Positions 1 through 5,793 are shown, counted from the stretch's first letter. The stretch: DNA of 7,302 bases from Actinomycetes bacterium (GCA_023427825.1 JAEZAI010000112.1:1-7302); one strand, 5' to 3'. Notes: a model not told the origin generated them from the letters alone. A program made the numbers and translations.

Positions 1-328
1 TGGGATACAGGCCCGGATAGCCCACCCCGCCGGCCCACACCACACGCATGCGCCACGGCACCGCCTGCACGAACACGTCGACGTACTCCTCCATCGACGA
101 GTCGAAGTTGCTCTCGAAGTAGAGCGCGGTGCGCCCGAGCGGGCGCCCGCCGAGCTGGTCGCCGAGGGACCAGTGCGCCATGTGGATGAACGACTGCGTG
201 CGCAGCGGCTGGCTGATCCACGCCCAGCGACGCGACGCCCAGAAGAGCACGCGGCACCACAGCGACCAGCCGCGGCGCAGCGGGATCAGGAGCGTGGTGG
301 CCGTGGCGCGGCCGGCCGTGTTCGCCAT
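1..328 (-). CDS. Uncharacterised FESNF-motif protein, N-terminal 109 codons (partial)
   Basis: This gene is read on the minus strand from ATG at 328-326 and runs off the left edge of the window with no stop. The start has a strong purine-rich ribosome site (GGAGAGGGGG) about 6 bases upstream. The visible part begins MANTAGRATATTLLIPLRRG, is rich in Trp and Arg up to residue 40, and then shows FIHMAHWSL (48-55), ALYFESNF (68-75), EYVDVF (81-86), MRVVW (94-98) and GYPGLYP (103-109). From memory, this pattern (WSL, then YLLFESNF, Y-D-F, M-x-x-W, G-P-G) recurs in uncharacterised mycobacterial and other actinobacterial proteins, but no function is known to me. The residue 12-35 stretch is moderately hydrophobic with many Arg and Trp, so a membrane association is possible but not clear. 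It diverges from the DUF2236 oxygenase at 400 with a 71-bp shared promoter region, which suggests shared regulation. The reading frame is secure; the family assignment is tentative. Confidence 0.8.
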   Translation of the reverse strand, partial: MANTAGRATATTLLIPLRRGWSLWCRVLFWASRRWAWISQPLRTQSFIHMAHWSLGDQLGGRPLGRTALYFESNFDSSMEEYVDVFVQAVPWRMRVVWAGGVGYPGLYP

Positions 329-335
329 CGCGTTC

Positions 336-386
336 CCCCTCTCCAAGACTGAACGCAGGTCAGTAGTCTTTCACCCTGGAGAGGGG
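336..386. repeat. Perfect 10-bp inverted repeat formed by the two divergent ribosome sites
   Basis: CCCCTCTCCA at 336-345 and TGGAGAGGGG at 377-386 are exact reverse complements separated by 31 bases. Each arm lies in the purine-rich ribosome-binding region of one of the two divergent genes, so some complementarity is expected simply because two Shine-Dalgarno sequences point away from each other. A ten-base perfect match is longer than that needs. The right-hand SD core for the oxygenase is GGGGAGG (383-389), ten bases before ATG. Confidence 0.5.
348..370. promoter_or_regulatory. Divergent promoter region with 17-bp operator-like palindrome
   Basis: The 71 bases between the two divergent start codons contain an imperfect palindrome at 348-364, ACTGAAC-gca-GGTCAGT, with 6 of 7 arm pairs matching. 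It ends on the first base of TAGTCT (364-369), a TANNNT -10 candidate for the plus-strand gene that would give a leader of roughly 24 bases. A second symmetric pair, AAGACT (345-350) and AGTCTT (365-370), brackets it. I see no good -35 element and no clear -10 for the minus-strand gene. A palindrome overlapping a -10 is a typical placement for a repressor such as a TetR-family protein, but no regulator gene is present in the window and the assignment is inference. Confidence 0.45.
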
Positions 387-399
387 AGGCGCTCGGGAG

Positions 400-1587
400 A
401 TGCCCACGCTCACGCACGAACTGCTCGACCGGATGAGCCGGACGGGCGATCCCGACGGCGATGCGGTCATCCGGGAACACGCCGCATGGAACGAGCAGCA
501 GCCCGGGGCCACGCCGTCGCCCCGCTCGCTCGTCGAGGGCCTCGCCCGTTCGTTGTCCTTCGCCAGCGACAACTCGCCGGCGGTCCTGGCGTACCTGGAC
601 GCCAAGCCGGAGCCGCCGATCCCGGTCGACCAGGACCGCATCGATCGCGGGGTCGAGTTCTTCGCGGACCACTCGCTCGAGATCGGCTCCGCGCTCTTCT
701 GCGGATCGCTGCCGGCCGGCTACGCGTCGCCGCGCGGCGCTCGGGTGCTCACGCTGACGGGGCAGCTGACCCACCAGCTGGTGCGTCGGGTGATGGAGAC
801 CGCCCAGATGGTCATCAACGTCACGCGGCCCGGCGGGCTCGAGACCGGCGTCGGCCCCGGTTACAAGGACGTCCGTCGGGTCCGGTTGATGCACGCTGCC
901 ATCCGGTACTTCATCGAGCACGATCCGGCAGTGCCCCGGACCCCGCACCTGCCGGTCCCGCCCGACGGCTGGTGCACCGGCTGGGGCACGCCGATCAACC
1001 AGGAGGACATGCTCGGCGGAATGCTCACGTTCACCGTCACCGTGTTCGAGGTGCTCGACAAGCTGGACGTGAAGTACCGGTCGGAGGACGCCGAGGCGTA
1101 CCTGCACCTGTGGTGTGTCGTGGCGTCGCTGCTCGGCGTCGATCCGTCACTGCTGCCCGAGAACCGGAAGGTCGCCGAGGAGATGGCGGACTTCATCCGG
1201 TCCCGTCAGCTCGACCCGAGCCGTGACGGGCGCATGCTCACCCAGGCCCTCGTCGAGAGCCTCCAGGCGATGGCGCCCGCGAAGGCGGTCGGGGGTCTGG
1301 TCCCGGCGATCATCCGCTGGTACCTCGGCCCTGAGGTCGCACTGCTCCTGGGGATCGAGTGGTCGCCGTGGGCGTACGTGTTCGAGGGCCCGGTGTCCTG
1401 GGTGAGCCGGGTCATCCACATGGACGAGCGCCGGTACGGGCTGACGCGGTTGCTCATTCGCCAGATCGGCGGGTCGGGGATCGAGGGGTTCATGAAGAAG
1501 AACCGCATCGGCGGTCGCGAGCCGTTCGACCTGCCCAATGAGTTGCGTGAACGCCTGGACGAGGGGCCGACGCGGTTCTACACGTGA
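400..1587 (+). CDS. DUF2236 / MpaB-Lcp family oxygenase homologue
   Basis: This 395-residue protein belongs to the DUF2236 group that includes fungal MpaB and the latex-clearing haem oxygenases (Lcp), judged from motifs. RRVMETAQMV (129-138) supplies an Arg and Thr four apart (R130, T134). The helix RRVRLMHAAIR (159-169) supplies H165. This order and spacing closely match the conserved Arg164, Thr168 and haem-ligand His198 recalled from Lcp of strain K30. WGTPINQEDMLGGMLTF (195-211) is the second family hallmark. A C-terminal helical part follows, including WYLGPEVALLLGI (307-319). There is no signal peptide, so unlike secreted Lcp this is probably cytoplasmic and not a rubber oxygenase; the substrate is unknown. 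ATG at 400 is the only usual start, because an in-frame TAG lies at 364. It is divergent from the FESNF-motif gene and converges on the lipoprotein gene at 1651. Haem binding is inferred from the family. Confidence 0.85.
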   Translation: MPTLTHELLDRMSRTGDPDGDAVIREHAAWNEQQPGATPSPRSLVEGLARSLSFASDNSPAVLAYLDAKPEPPIPVDQDRIDRGVEFFADHSLEIGSALFCGSLPAGYASPRGARVLTLTGQLTHQLVRRVMETAQMVINVTRPGGLETGVGPGYKDVRRVRLMHAAIRYFIEHDPAVPRTPHLPVPPDGWCTGWGTPINQEDMLGGMLTFTVTVFEVLDKLDVKYRSEDAEAYLHLWCVVASLLGVDPSLLPENRKVAEEMADFIRSRQLDPSRDGRMLTQALVESLQAMAPAKAVGGLVPAIIRWYLGPEVALLLGIEWSPWAYVFEGPVSWVSRVIHMDERRYGLTRLLIRQIGGSGIEGFMKKNRIGGREPFDLPNELRERLDEGPTRFYT

Positions 1588-1598
1588 GGTGTTGCCGG

Positions 1599-1610
1599 CG
1601 GAGATCTCCG
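1599..1610. repeat. 12-bp perfect palindrome in convergent gap
   Basis: CGGAGATCTCCG at 1599-1610 is its own reverse complement. It starts 11 bases after the oxygenase stop codon. As a hairpin it would need an internal loop, leaving only four paired bases, so a role as a terminator stem is weaker than for the neighbouring 1619-1637 hairpin. It may assist termination or be a chance site. Confidence 0.35.
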
Positions 1611-1618
1611 GTCGGGAT

Positions 1619-1637
1619 CGCGACAAGGGATGTCGCG
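1619..1637. terminator. Candidate bidirectional terminator hairpin between convergent genes
   Basis: CGCGACA (1619-1625), loop AGGGA, TGTCGCG (1631-1637) form a perfect 7-bp stem with a 5-base loop. It lies 31 bases after the oxygenase stop and 13 bases after the end of the lipoprotein gene in the other direction. No U-tract follows on either strand, as is common for actinobacterial intrinsic terminators. The position between two convergent stop codons is the main support. Confidence 0.55.
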
Positions 1638-1650
1638 GTGCACCTCTCCG

Positions 1651-3330
1651 TCAGCCGCCGGCTGAACCCGACGCGGCGCCCTGGCCCTGCATCTGCTGCT
1701 GCTGGGACAGCACCGCCACACGGGAGATGAGCGTCGACTGGGTGGCGCCGTTGTCGGTCGGCCACGTGGCGCCGGCGAGCTGATACCCGTCGTACAGGTC
1801 CTTGGCGTCGAGGTCGCCCTGCACGCGGACGGAGCGGATCTTCAGTGCGCCGTCCCGGGTCTGGTCGGTCACGTAGATCACGCCCTCGTGGATCATGTTG
1901 AGCCCGGTGCCGTCCGCGGTGGTGCGCTCCACGAAGGCGTCCGAGCCGGGCGTGACCACGCCGATCGACTCCTGCTCGGCGTCGACCGACTCCGCGCCGG
2001 TCACCAGGACCGTGCCGTCGGTGTCCACGCCTTCGAGCAGCAGCGCGGTCCACCGCTTCACCGGCACGACGCTGTCGTCGCCGCTCAGGTCGATGCGGGC
2101 GAGCGACGAGGTGCCGCCGAACGTGAGCTCCACGAACGAGGTGTCGCCCTGGGTGACGATGCGGCTGACGCTGCTGCCGGCGGTCGCGTCGCCGGGCGCG
2201 GTCGTGACGTGCACGAGGTCGCCGTGGTGGTCCGAGCGGTAGAGCTCCACGCCGTCGGCGGTGTCCTTGGTGGCCACGATCGTGCCGTCGCCGACCGAGG
2301 CCGCGCCGACGGCACCGGACAGCAGCGTCTCGCGGGTGCCGCTGCCGGACTCCCACCGGCGGATCGAGTCGGAGCCGGCGGAGCTCCCGGCGAAGTGCAC
2401 GTAGGTGACCGCGGAGTCGGTGTGCACCGGGAGCATCAGGGCGCCGCGGTCGATGACCCGCACGTCCCCGTCGGTGTCGATCCAGAGCAGCTGGGTTCCC
2501 TCGACGGTGGCCGCCTGGGACCGCGTGGCGGCGAGGGCGACGAACCCGGTGGAGCCGATCTCCACCGGCAGCACCTGCAGGTCGTCGAACACGTCGGTGC
2601 GTCCCACCACGTCGCCATCCGTCGCGTCGATGACCACACCCTGCGCGCCCTCGTCGGTCCGCTGCACGGCGAGCACGGTCGAGCCGTGGCCCAATGCGAC
2701 CGCACCGGTGGTGGTGCCGTCGACCGTGCGGACGTCGTCCTTGCGGAGGTCCCGGATGGTCAGCTCGCCACCGTCGGACGGCCACGACACCACCCAGCGC
2801 TCGTCCTCGCTGAGCTGGCACAGCCCGTCACCGATGTCCTCGATGTCGTCCGCGGAACGGGCGAGCTTGCAGCCGTCGGTGGTGGCGACGTACACGCCGC
2901 GCCGGAGGATGTTCGACTGCACCTGCGAGCTGCTCTCGGCGATCCGGACCGCGTCCTCGCCCGGCGTGCCGACGGTGGCGAACGTGGACTGGCCCCCGTC
3001 GCCGGCGAACGAGGCGAGGACCTTGCCGCTCCACTGCGTGGCGAGCAGGTCGCGGGCGACGCTGCCGTCCTCCTGCACGTCGTTGATGTAGAGGGGCGAG
3101 GTGACGTCCTTGGCGACCAGGTCGTCGTCGGTCGGGTGCGACCCCACGTCGACGGCCCAGATGTCGGTCGATGTCGCGGCCGACGCCTGGTCGGGGGAGA
3201 TGGTCGTGTCCTCCGCCAGGAGGAGCTGCCCGTGGCCGCCCTCGGCGCAGGCGGAGGCGGCGAGGCCCAGCCCGGCGAGGAGCGTGGCGGCGAGCAGGGC
3301 GGATCGACGGCGTGACGGTCGTGCAGACAT
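1651..3330 (-). CDS. Large lipoprotein, probable beta-propeller, function unknown
   Basis: This 559-residue protein starts at ATG 3330-3328. The N-terminus is a lipoprotein signal: an Arg-rich n-region (MSARPSRRR), a hydrophobic core (11-23) and a lipobox LAASAC with Cys28 as the lipidation site. The mature part (about 30-540) is almost all short beta-type segments with repeated elements such as VLAVQRTDEGAQGVVIDATD (219-238), LLWIDTDGDVRVID (281-294), DGTIVATKDTADGVELYRSD (348-367) and EGVIYVTDQT (482-491). This looks like a six- to eight-bladed propeller of the WD40/TolB-like type, but I cannot name a family. Cys154 and Cys171 could form a disulfide. The tail is low complexity (QQQQMQGQG, then a Gly/Ser-rich end). 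The open frame extends upstream over other genes, but the signal peptide and the -10 element fix this start. The protein would sit outside the cytoplasmic membrane. The coiled-coil gene upstream is on the same strand with a 62-bp gap. It may be a sensor, scaffold or substrate-binding protein; the function is unknown. Confidence 0.85.
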   Translation of the reverse strand: MSARPSRRRSALLAATLLAGLGLAASACAEGGHGQLLLAEDTTISPDQASAATSTDIWAVDVGSHPTDDDLVAKDVTSPLYINDVQEDGSVARDLLATQWSGKVLASFAGDGGQSTFATVGTPGEDAVRIAESSSQVQSNILRRGVYVATTDGCKLARSADDIEDIGDGLCQLSEDERWVVSWPSDGGELTIRDLRKDDVRTVDGTTTGAVALGHGSTVLAVQRTDEGAQGVVIDATDGDVVGRTDVFDDLQVLPVEIGSTGFVALAATRSQAATVEGTQLLWIDTDGDVRVIDRGALMLPVHTDSAVTYVHFAGSSAGSDSIRRWESGSGTRETLLSGAVGAASVGDGTIVATKDTADGVELYRSDHHGDLVHVTTAPGDATAGSSVSRIVTQGDTSFVELTFGGTSSLARIDLSGDDSVVPVKRWTALLLEGVDTDGTVLVTGAESVDAEQESIGVVTPGSDAFVERTTADGTGLNMIHEGVIYVTDQTRDGALKIRSVRVQGDLDAKDLYDGYQLAGATWPTDNGATQSTLISRVAVLSQQQQMQGQGAASGSAGG

Positions 3331-3338
3331 CGGCGTCG

Positions 3339-3369
3339 ACGCTAGAGGCGCCGCCCCCGGCAGGCTCAA
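3339..3369 (-). promoter_or_regulatory. Candidate promoter for the lipoprotein gene, leaderless
   Basis: Read on the minus strand, TTGAGC (3369-3364) is followed after 19 bases by TAGCGT (3344-3339), which fits the TANNNT -10 pattern. Eight bases then separate the hexamer from the ATG at 3330. Transcription starting about 7-9 bases downstream of the -10 would begin at or beside the A of the start codon, giving a leaderless mRNA. In keeping with this, no clear Shine-Dalgarno sequence precedes the ATG. The spacer is slightly long. The gene may also receive read-through from the coiled-coil gene just upstream. Confidence 0.5.
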
Positions 3370-3392
3370 CGCAGCGCGGGTCGACCTGAGAG

Positions 3393-3668
3393 TCAGATGC
3401 GGACGGCCGCCACCAGCAGCGCGCCGAACGCGATGAGCGTGCCCACGTTCCACGCGATGATCCGCACCTGCGCAGCGGCCAGTTCGGCGCGGAGGTCGGA
3501 CATCTCGGCGCGGAGATCGGACATCTCGGCCCGGAGGTACTCCTTGGTCACGGGCTCCTCGACGTCCCGGGCGGGGAAGAAGGACATCATCTCCTGCACC
3601 GCCTCCTCGTCGACGATCCTGGTGAGCCCCTGGTAGAGGGCCGATCTGCTTTTCTCCGTCAGTGCCAC
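3393..3668 (-). CDS. Small coiled-coil protein with C-terminal membrane helix
   Basis: This 91-residue protein starts at GTG 3668-3666. The start is chosen because AGGGAG (3679-3674) lies five bases upstream and the family-like sequence begins there; upstream in-frame codons read through the promoter and folD. The order is a helical N-terminal part (TEKSRSALYQGLTRIVDEEA, 4-23), a motif FPARDVEEPVTKEYLRAE (31-48), a coiled coil (44-68) with exact heptads AEMSDLR repeated, and one membrane helix (about 70-88) with a short C-terminal end. From memory, small actinobacterial proteins with the FPA-D-EPVTKEYLRAE motif and a coiled coil plus membrane anchor are common and resemble the DUF1640/CCDC90-like architecture; none that I recall has a proven role. 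The membrane anchor and coiled coil suggest an oligomeric membrane-bound scaffold or adaptor. It lies upstream of the lipoprotein gene on the same strand and divergent from folD. Confidence 0.82.
   Translation of the reverse strand: MALTEKSRSALYQGLTRIVDEEAVQEMMSFFPARDVEEPVTKEYLRAEMSDLRAEMSDLRAELAAAQVRIIAWNVGTLIAFGALLVAAVRI
3484..3538. repeat. 21-bp in-frame tandem repeat encoding coiled-coil heptads
   Basis: Two adjacent 21-bp units (3484-3504 and 3505-3525) differ at one base. A third, partial and more diverged unit runs from 3526 to about 3538. Each unit encodes one seven-residue heptad (AEMSDLR) of the small coiled-coil protein. A 21-bp period keeps the frame and the heptad register, so the coiled coil could lengthen or shorten by slippage or unequal recombination without breaking the gene. 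Confidence 0.9.
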
Positions 3669-3722
3669 TGGAACTCCCTGCGGCGATCGATGCCGCGTCC
3701 TGGCGGGAGGGAAGTGACAGCC

Positions 3723-3752
3723 ATCGTACGACGGGCGTCGGACACCCGTCAC
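3723..3752 (-). promoter_or_regulatory. Candidate promoter of the coiled-coil gene with 21-bp palindrome in the spacer
   Basis: On the minus strand GTGACG (3752-3747) and TACGAT (3728-3723) are spaced by 18 bases, with a predicted start near 3716 and a leader of about 48 bases before the GTG at 3668. The region 3730-3750 is a near-perfect dyad centred on 3740: outer arms GACGGG and CCCGTC, inner arms GTC and GAC, with a single mismatched pair (3736/3744). It occupies almost the whole spacer, where a bound protein would block RNA polymerase. It is also about 50-70 bases upstream of the folD start, so it could influence both directions. The regulator is unknown. Confidence 0.5.
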
Positions 3753-3788
3753 GGGGAACGTGCTTCGGTCCCGGCCGGGTGCCGCCCC

Positions 3789-3794
3789 TACGAT
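3789..3794 (+). promoter_or_regulatory. folD -10 element, leaderless start
   Basis: TACGAT at 3789-3794 fits TANNNT and is the same hexamer as the minus-strand -10 at 3728-3723. Seven bases separate it from the folD ATG at 3802, so transcription is predicted to start on the A of the start codon. No Shine-Dalgarno sequence is present, and no strong -35 can be seen (TTCGGT at 3764-3769 with a 19-base spacer is the best, and poor). Confidence 0.55.
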
Positions 3795-3801
3795 TCGGGC
3801 C

Positions 3802-4677
3802 ATGACGGCGACGCTGATGGACGGCGAGGCCCTGGCGGCCCGCATCAAGGAGGACCTCTCGGACCGCATCACCGTGCTCGCGGAGAAGGGCGTCACGGCG
3901 GGTCTCGGGACGGTGCTGGTCGGCGACGACGGCCCCAGCCAGAAGTACGTGTCCATGAAGCACGCGGACTGCGCCGAGCTCGGGATCGCCTCCACGGACA
4001 TCCGCCTGCCCGCCTCGGCCACCCAGGACGAGGTGCTCGCCGCCGTGGCCGAGCTCAACGCGGACGCCGCGGTCCACGCCTTCATCCTCCAGTACCCCTT
4101 CCCCGGCGACCTCGACTACGACGAGGCGGTCCTGGCGGTGGACCCGGCCAAGGACGCCGACGGCCTGCACCCGGTCAACCTCGGTCGCCTCGTCATGGGG
4201 GCCGAGGCGCCGCTGGCGTGCACCCCCAACGGCATCGTGAAGATGCTCGAGGCGTACGACGTGCCGCTCGCCGGTCGCCACGTGGTCATCGTCGGCCGGG
4301 GTCTCACGATCGGTCGCCCGCTCGCCAACCTGATGGCGCTCAAGCACGGCCCCAACTCGGCGGTCACGGTCGTGCACACCGGCGTGGCCGACTTCGGTTC
4401 CTACACGCGCACTGCGGACGTGATCGTCGCCGCGGCGGGTTCGCCGGGGATGATCACGGCGGACATGGTCCGACCGGGCGCGGCGGTGGTGGCCGCGGGC
4501 GTGAGCTTCCACGACGGCAAGGTGGTGTCGGACGTGGCGGACGACGTGGCCGACGTGGCCGGCTTCGTGTCGCCGCGCATCGGCGGCGTCGGCCCCATGA
4601 CCAGGGCCATGCTGCTCGCCAACACGGTGGCGGCCGCCGAGGTGTCGGCGCGCGCCGCCGCTGGGACCGCCCGGTGA
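3802..4677 (+). CDS. folD: Bifunctional methylene-THF dehydrogenase / methenyl-THF cyclohydrolase FolD
   Basis: FolD oxidises 5,10-methylene-THF with NADP and hydrolyses the methenyl product to 10-formyl-THF, reversibly, in the cytoplasm. The protein is 291 residues, close to the family norm. The folate domain shows the catalytic Tyr-x-x-x-Lys as KYVSMK (Y49, K53), QYPFPGD (97-103, in place of the usual QLPLP) and DPAKDADGLHP (114-124). CTPNGIV (140-146) leads to the dinucleotide-binding domain, with VIVGRGLTIGRPLANLM (162-178) as the nucleotide loop and IGGVGPMT (260-267) near the C-terminus. GRG in place of GRS and KDADG in place of KDVDG are, as I recall, usual in actinobacterial FolD. An in-frame ATG at 3760 is rejected: MTATLMDG at 3802 matches the normal FolD N-terminus and sits 7 bases after a -10. 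The gene overlaps metF by four bases, so the two are co-transcribed and probably translationally coupled. Confidence 0.96.
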   Translation: MTATLMDGEALAARIKEDLSDRITVLAEKGVTAGLGTVLVGDDGPSQKYVSMKHADCAELGIASTDIRLPASATQDEVLAAVAELNADAAVHAFILQYPFPGDLDYDEAVLAVDPAKDADGLHPVNLGRLVMGAEAPLACTPNGIVKMLEAYDVPLAGRHVVIVGRGLTIGRPLANLMALKHGPNSAVTVVHTGVADFGSYTRTADVIVAAAGSPGMITADMVRPGAAVVAAGVSFHDGKVVSDVADDVADVAGFVSPRIGGVGPMTRAMLLANTVAAAEVSARAAAGTAR

Positions 4678-5552
4678 GCGAGCACCCGCGCATCCGCGAA
4701 CTGCTCGCGGACGGACCCACGCTGAGCGTCGAGTTCTTCCCTCCCAAGACGGAGGAGGGCCTCGTCACGTTGCGTCGCACGGTCGAGGAGCTCGAGCCGC
4801 TCGACCTCTCCTACGTCTCGGTCACGTACGGCGCGGCCGGCAACCAGGAGACCCGCGGGCGCACCCGGGACCTGGTCGTCGACCTCAACCGCGACCAGCC
4901 GTTCCCGGCCATGGCGCACCTGACCTGCATGGGCCACTCCCGTGAGGAGCTCGACGCGCTGCTGTCCGACTACGCCGATCACGGCGTGCTCGACGTGCTG
5001 GCCCTCGCCGGCGATCCGCCGGCGGATGGTTCGCCCGCGGGTGGTGACTTCACCTACGCCGAGGAGCTCGTCGAGCTCATCCGCAGCCACGGCGACCAGT
5101 TCTCGGTCGGCGTCGCCGCGCACCCCGAGCTGCACCCGCGCTCGACCGAGCGCGACCAGGACCGTCGCCACCTCGCCCGCAAGCTCGAGCGCGCCGACTT
5201 CGCGGTCACGCAGTTCTTCTTCGACGTCGACCACTACCGCCGGCTCGTCGACGAGCTCGCCGACCTGGGCGTGACCAAGCCGATCGTGCCGGGCGTGATG
5301 CCGCTGTCCAACCCGCAGGGCGTGCACCGCATGGCCAAGATGGCCGGCGCCTCGTTCCCCGACGAGCTGGCCGAGGCGGTCGAGTCCGCCGCCACGCCCG
5401 AGGAGCGCCAGCGGATCGTGGTCGACGCCGCGGTCGAGATGTCGCAGGCGCTGCTCGACGCCGGCGCGCCGGGTCTGCACCTCTACTGCATGAACCGCTC
5501 GGGCACGGTGCTCGAGATCGTGGACGCCCTCGGCATCCGCCGATTCTCATGA
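4674..5552 (+). CDS. metF: 5,10-methylenetetrahydrofolate reductase MetF
   Basis: MetF reduces 5,10-methylene-THF to 5-methyl-THF with FAD and NAD(P)H, supplying the methyl group for methionine synthase. The protein is 292 residues, the length of the bacterial catalytic domain (E. coli about 296) with no eukaryotic regulatory domain. Motifs in order along the TIM barrel are LSVEFFPPKT (17-26, E20 as the likely catalytic Glu), VSVTYGA (48-54), HLTCMGHS (82-89), ALAGDPP (110-116, D114 as the folate-contacting Asp), AVTQFFFDVD (177-186, Q180 in the folate site), PGVMPLSNPQG (206-216) and GLHLYCMNRSG (267-277). Translation starts at GTG 4674, which overlaps the folD stop as GTGA. Only a weak GGGA precedes it, so coupling to folD translation is likely. 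Starting further upstream would read folD in the wrong frame. The pair feeds methylene-THF directly into methyl-THF synthesis. Confidence 0.96.
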   Translation: MSEHPRIRELLADGPTLSVEFFPPKTEEGLVTLRRTVEELEPLDLSYVSVTYGAAGNQETRGRTRDLVVDLNRDQPFPAMAHLTCMGHSREELDALLSDYADHGVLDVLALAGDPPADGSPAGGDFTYAEELVELIRSHGDQFSVGVAAHPELHPRSTERDQDRRHLARKLERADFAVTQFFFDVDHYRRLVDELADLGVTKPIVPGVMPLSNPQGVHRMAKMAGASFPDELAEAVESAATPEERQRIVVDAAVEMSQALLDAGAPGLHLYCMNRSGTVLEIVDALGIRRFS

Positions 5553-5572
5553 CCGGGAGCACGCCAGAGCGC

Positions 5573-5592
5573 GATTCCTGGTGATCAGAATC
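5573..5592 (+). terminator. Weak hairpin downstream of metF
   Basis: Twenty bases after the metF stop, the arms GATTCCTG (5573-5580) and CAGAATC (5586-5592) can form a 7-bp stem with one bulged C and a five-base loop (GTGAT). No U-tract follows (CTGTTGGG), so this is a poor intrinsic terminator. It may slow or stabilise the 3' end of the folD-metF transcript. The remaining gap to 5796 holds no recognisable gene, RNA or clear plus-strand promoter. Confidence 0.3.
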
Positions 5593-5751
5593 CTGTTGGG
5601 CTGCCGGCGGGCGGCGTGAATCCACTTCGGCGGTCGGTCCGCGCCGATGTCAATGGAATCGTCCACGTTCGGGGTGGTGGCACCTGTTACGGCGACAAGC
5701 GCCGGCCACAGGAGGATGATCGTCGGGAGGGATCCGCATCCGTCCCCTGTC

Positions 5752-5793
5752 GGCCTTCCCGTCGACGGGTTGGACGGCGGACGAAGGGAGGCC
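5752..5793 (+). promoter_or_regulatory. Possible hairpin covering the ribosome site of the membrane-protein gene
   Basis: GGCCTTCCC (5752-5760) can pair with GGGAGGCC (5786-5793), giving eight base pairs with one bulged T and a 25-base loop. The right arm contains most of the Shine-Dalgarno sequence AAGGGAGG (5784-5791) of the gene starting at 5797. Folding would hide the ribosome site. A competing 12-bp palindrome, CCCGTCGACGGG (5758-5769), shares bases with the left arm, so two exclusive structures are possible. It is a hand-folded prediction and could be coincidental at this GC content. Confidence 0.3.

Noticed and set aside
1652..1664. 13-base palindrome CAGCCGCCGGCTG at the end of the lipoprotein gene
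   Set aside because: It lies in the C-terminal coding region (Ser-Ala-Gly-Gly) and is explained by GC-rich codons. The 1619-1637 hairpin is a better terminator.
1490..2821. Long minus-strand open frame of 443 codons overlapping the oxygenase and lipoprotein genes
   Set aside because: It is Arg/Gly/His-rich low-complexity sequence in a shifted frame of the lipoprotein gene, as expected from GC-rich codons, and has no recognisable domain.
1888..3315. Plus-strand open frame of 475 codons antisense to the lipoprotein gene
   Set aside because: Its product is biased toward Arg, Gly, Val, Asp and His with no motif, whereas the opposite strand has a signal peptide, lipobox, promoter and beta-rich sequence.
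4092..4326. Altered FolD motifs (QYPFP for QLPLP, KDADG for KDVDG, GRG for GRS) as a sign of changed activity
   Set aside because: KDADG and the GRG loop are, as far as I recall, usual in actinobacterial FolD, and the catalytic Tyr49 and Lys53 are present. These are probably lineage variants.
3331..4512. Upstream extension of the lipoprotein frame through folD
   Set aside because: The extension lies antisense to folD and across the coiled-coil gene in another frame. The signal peptide at 3330 and the -10 just upstream define the real start.
3690..4673. In-frame upstream extension of metF to 3690
   Set aside because: This part reads folD in the wrong frame and is Arg/Gly-rich. MetF homology begins directly after GTG 4674, which overlaps the folD stop.
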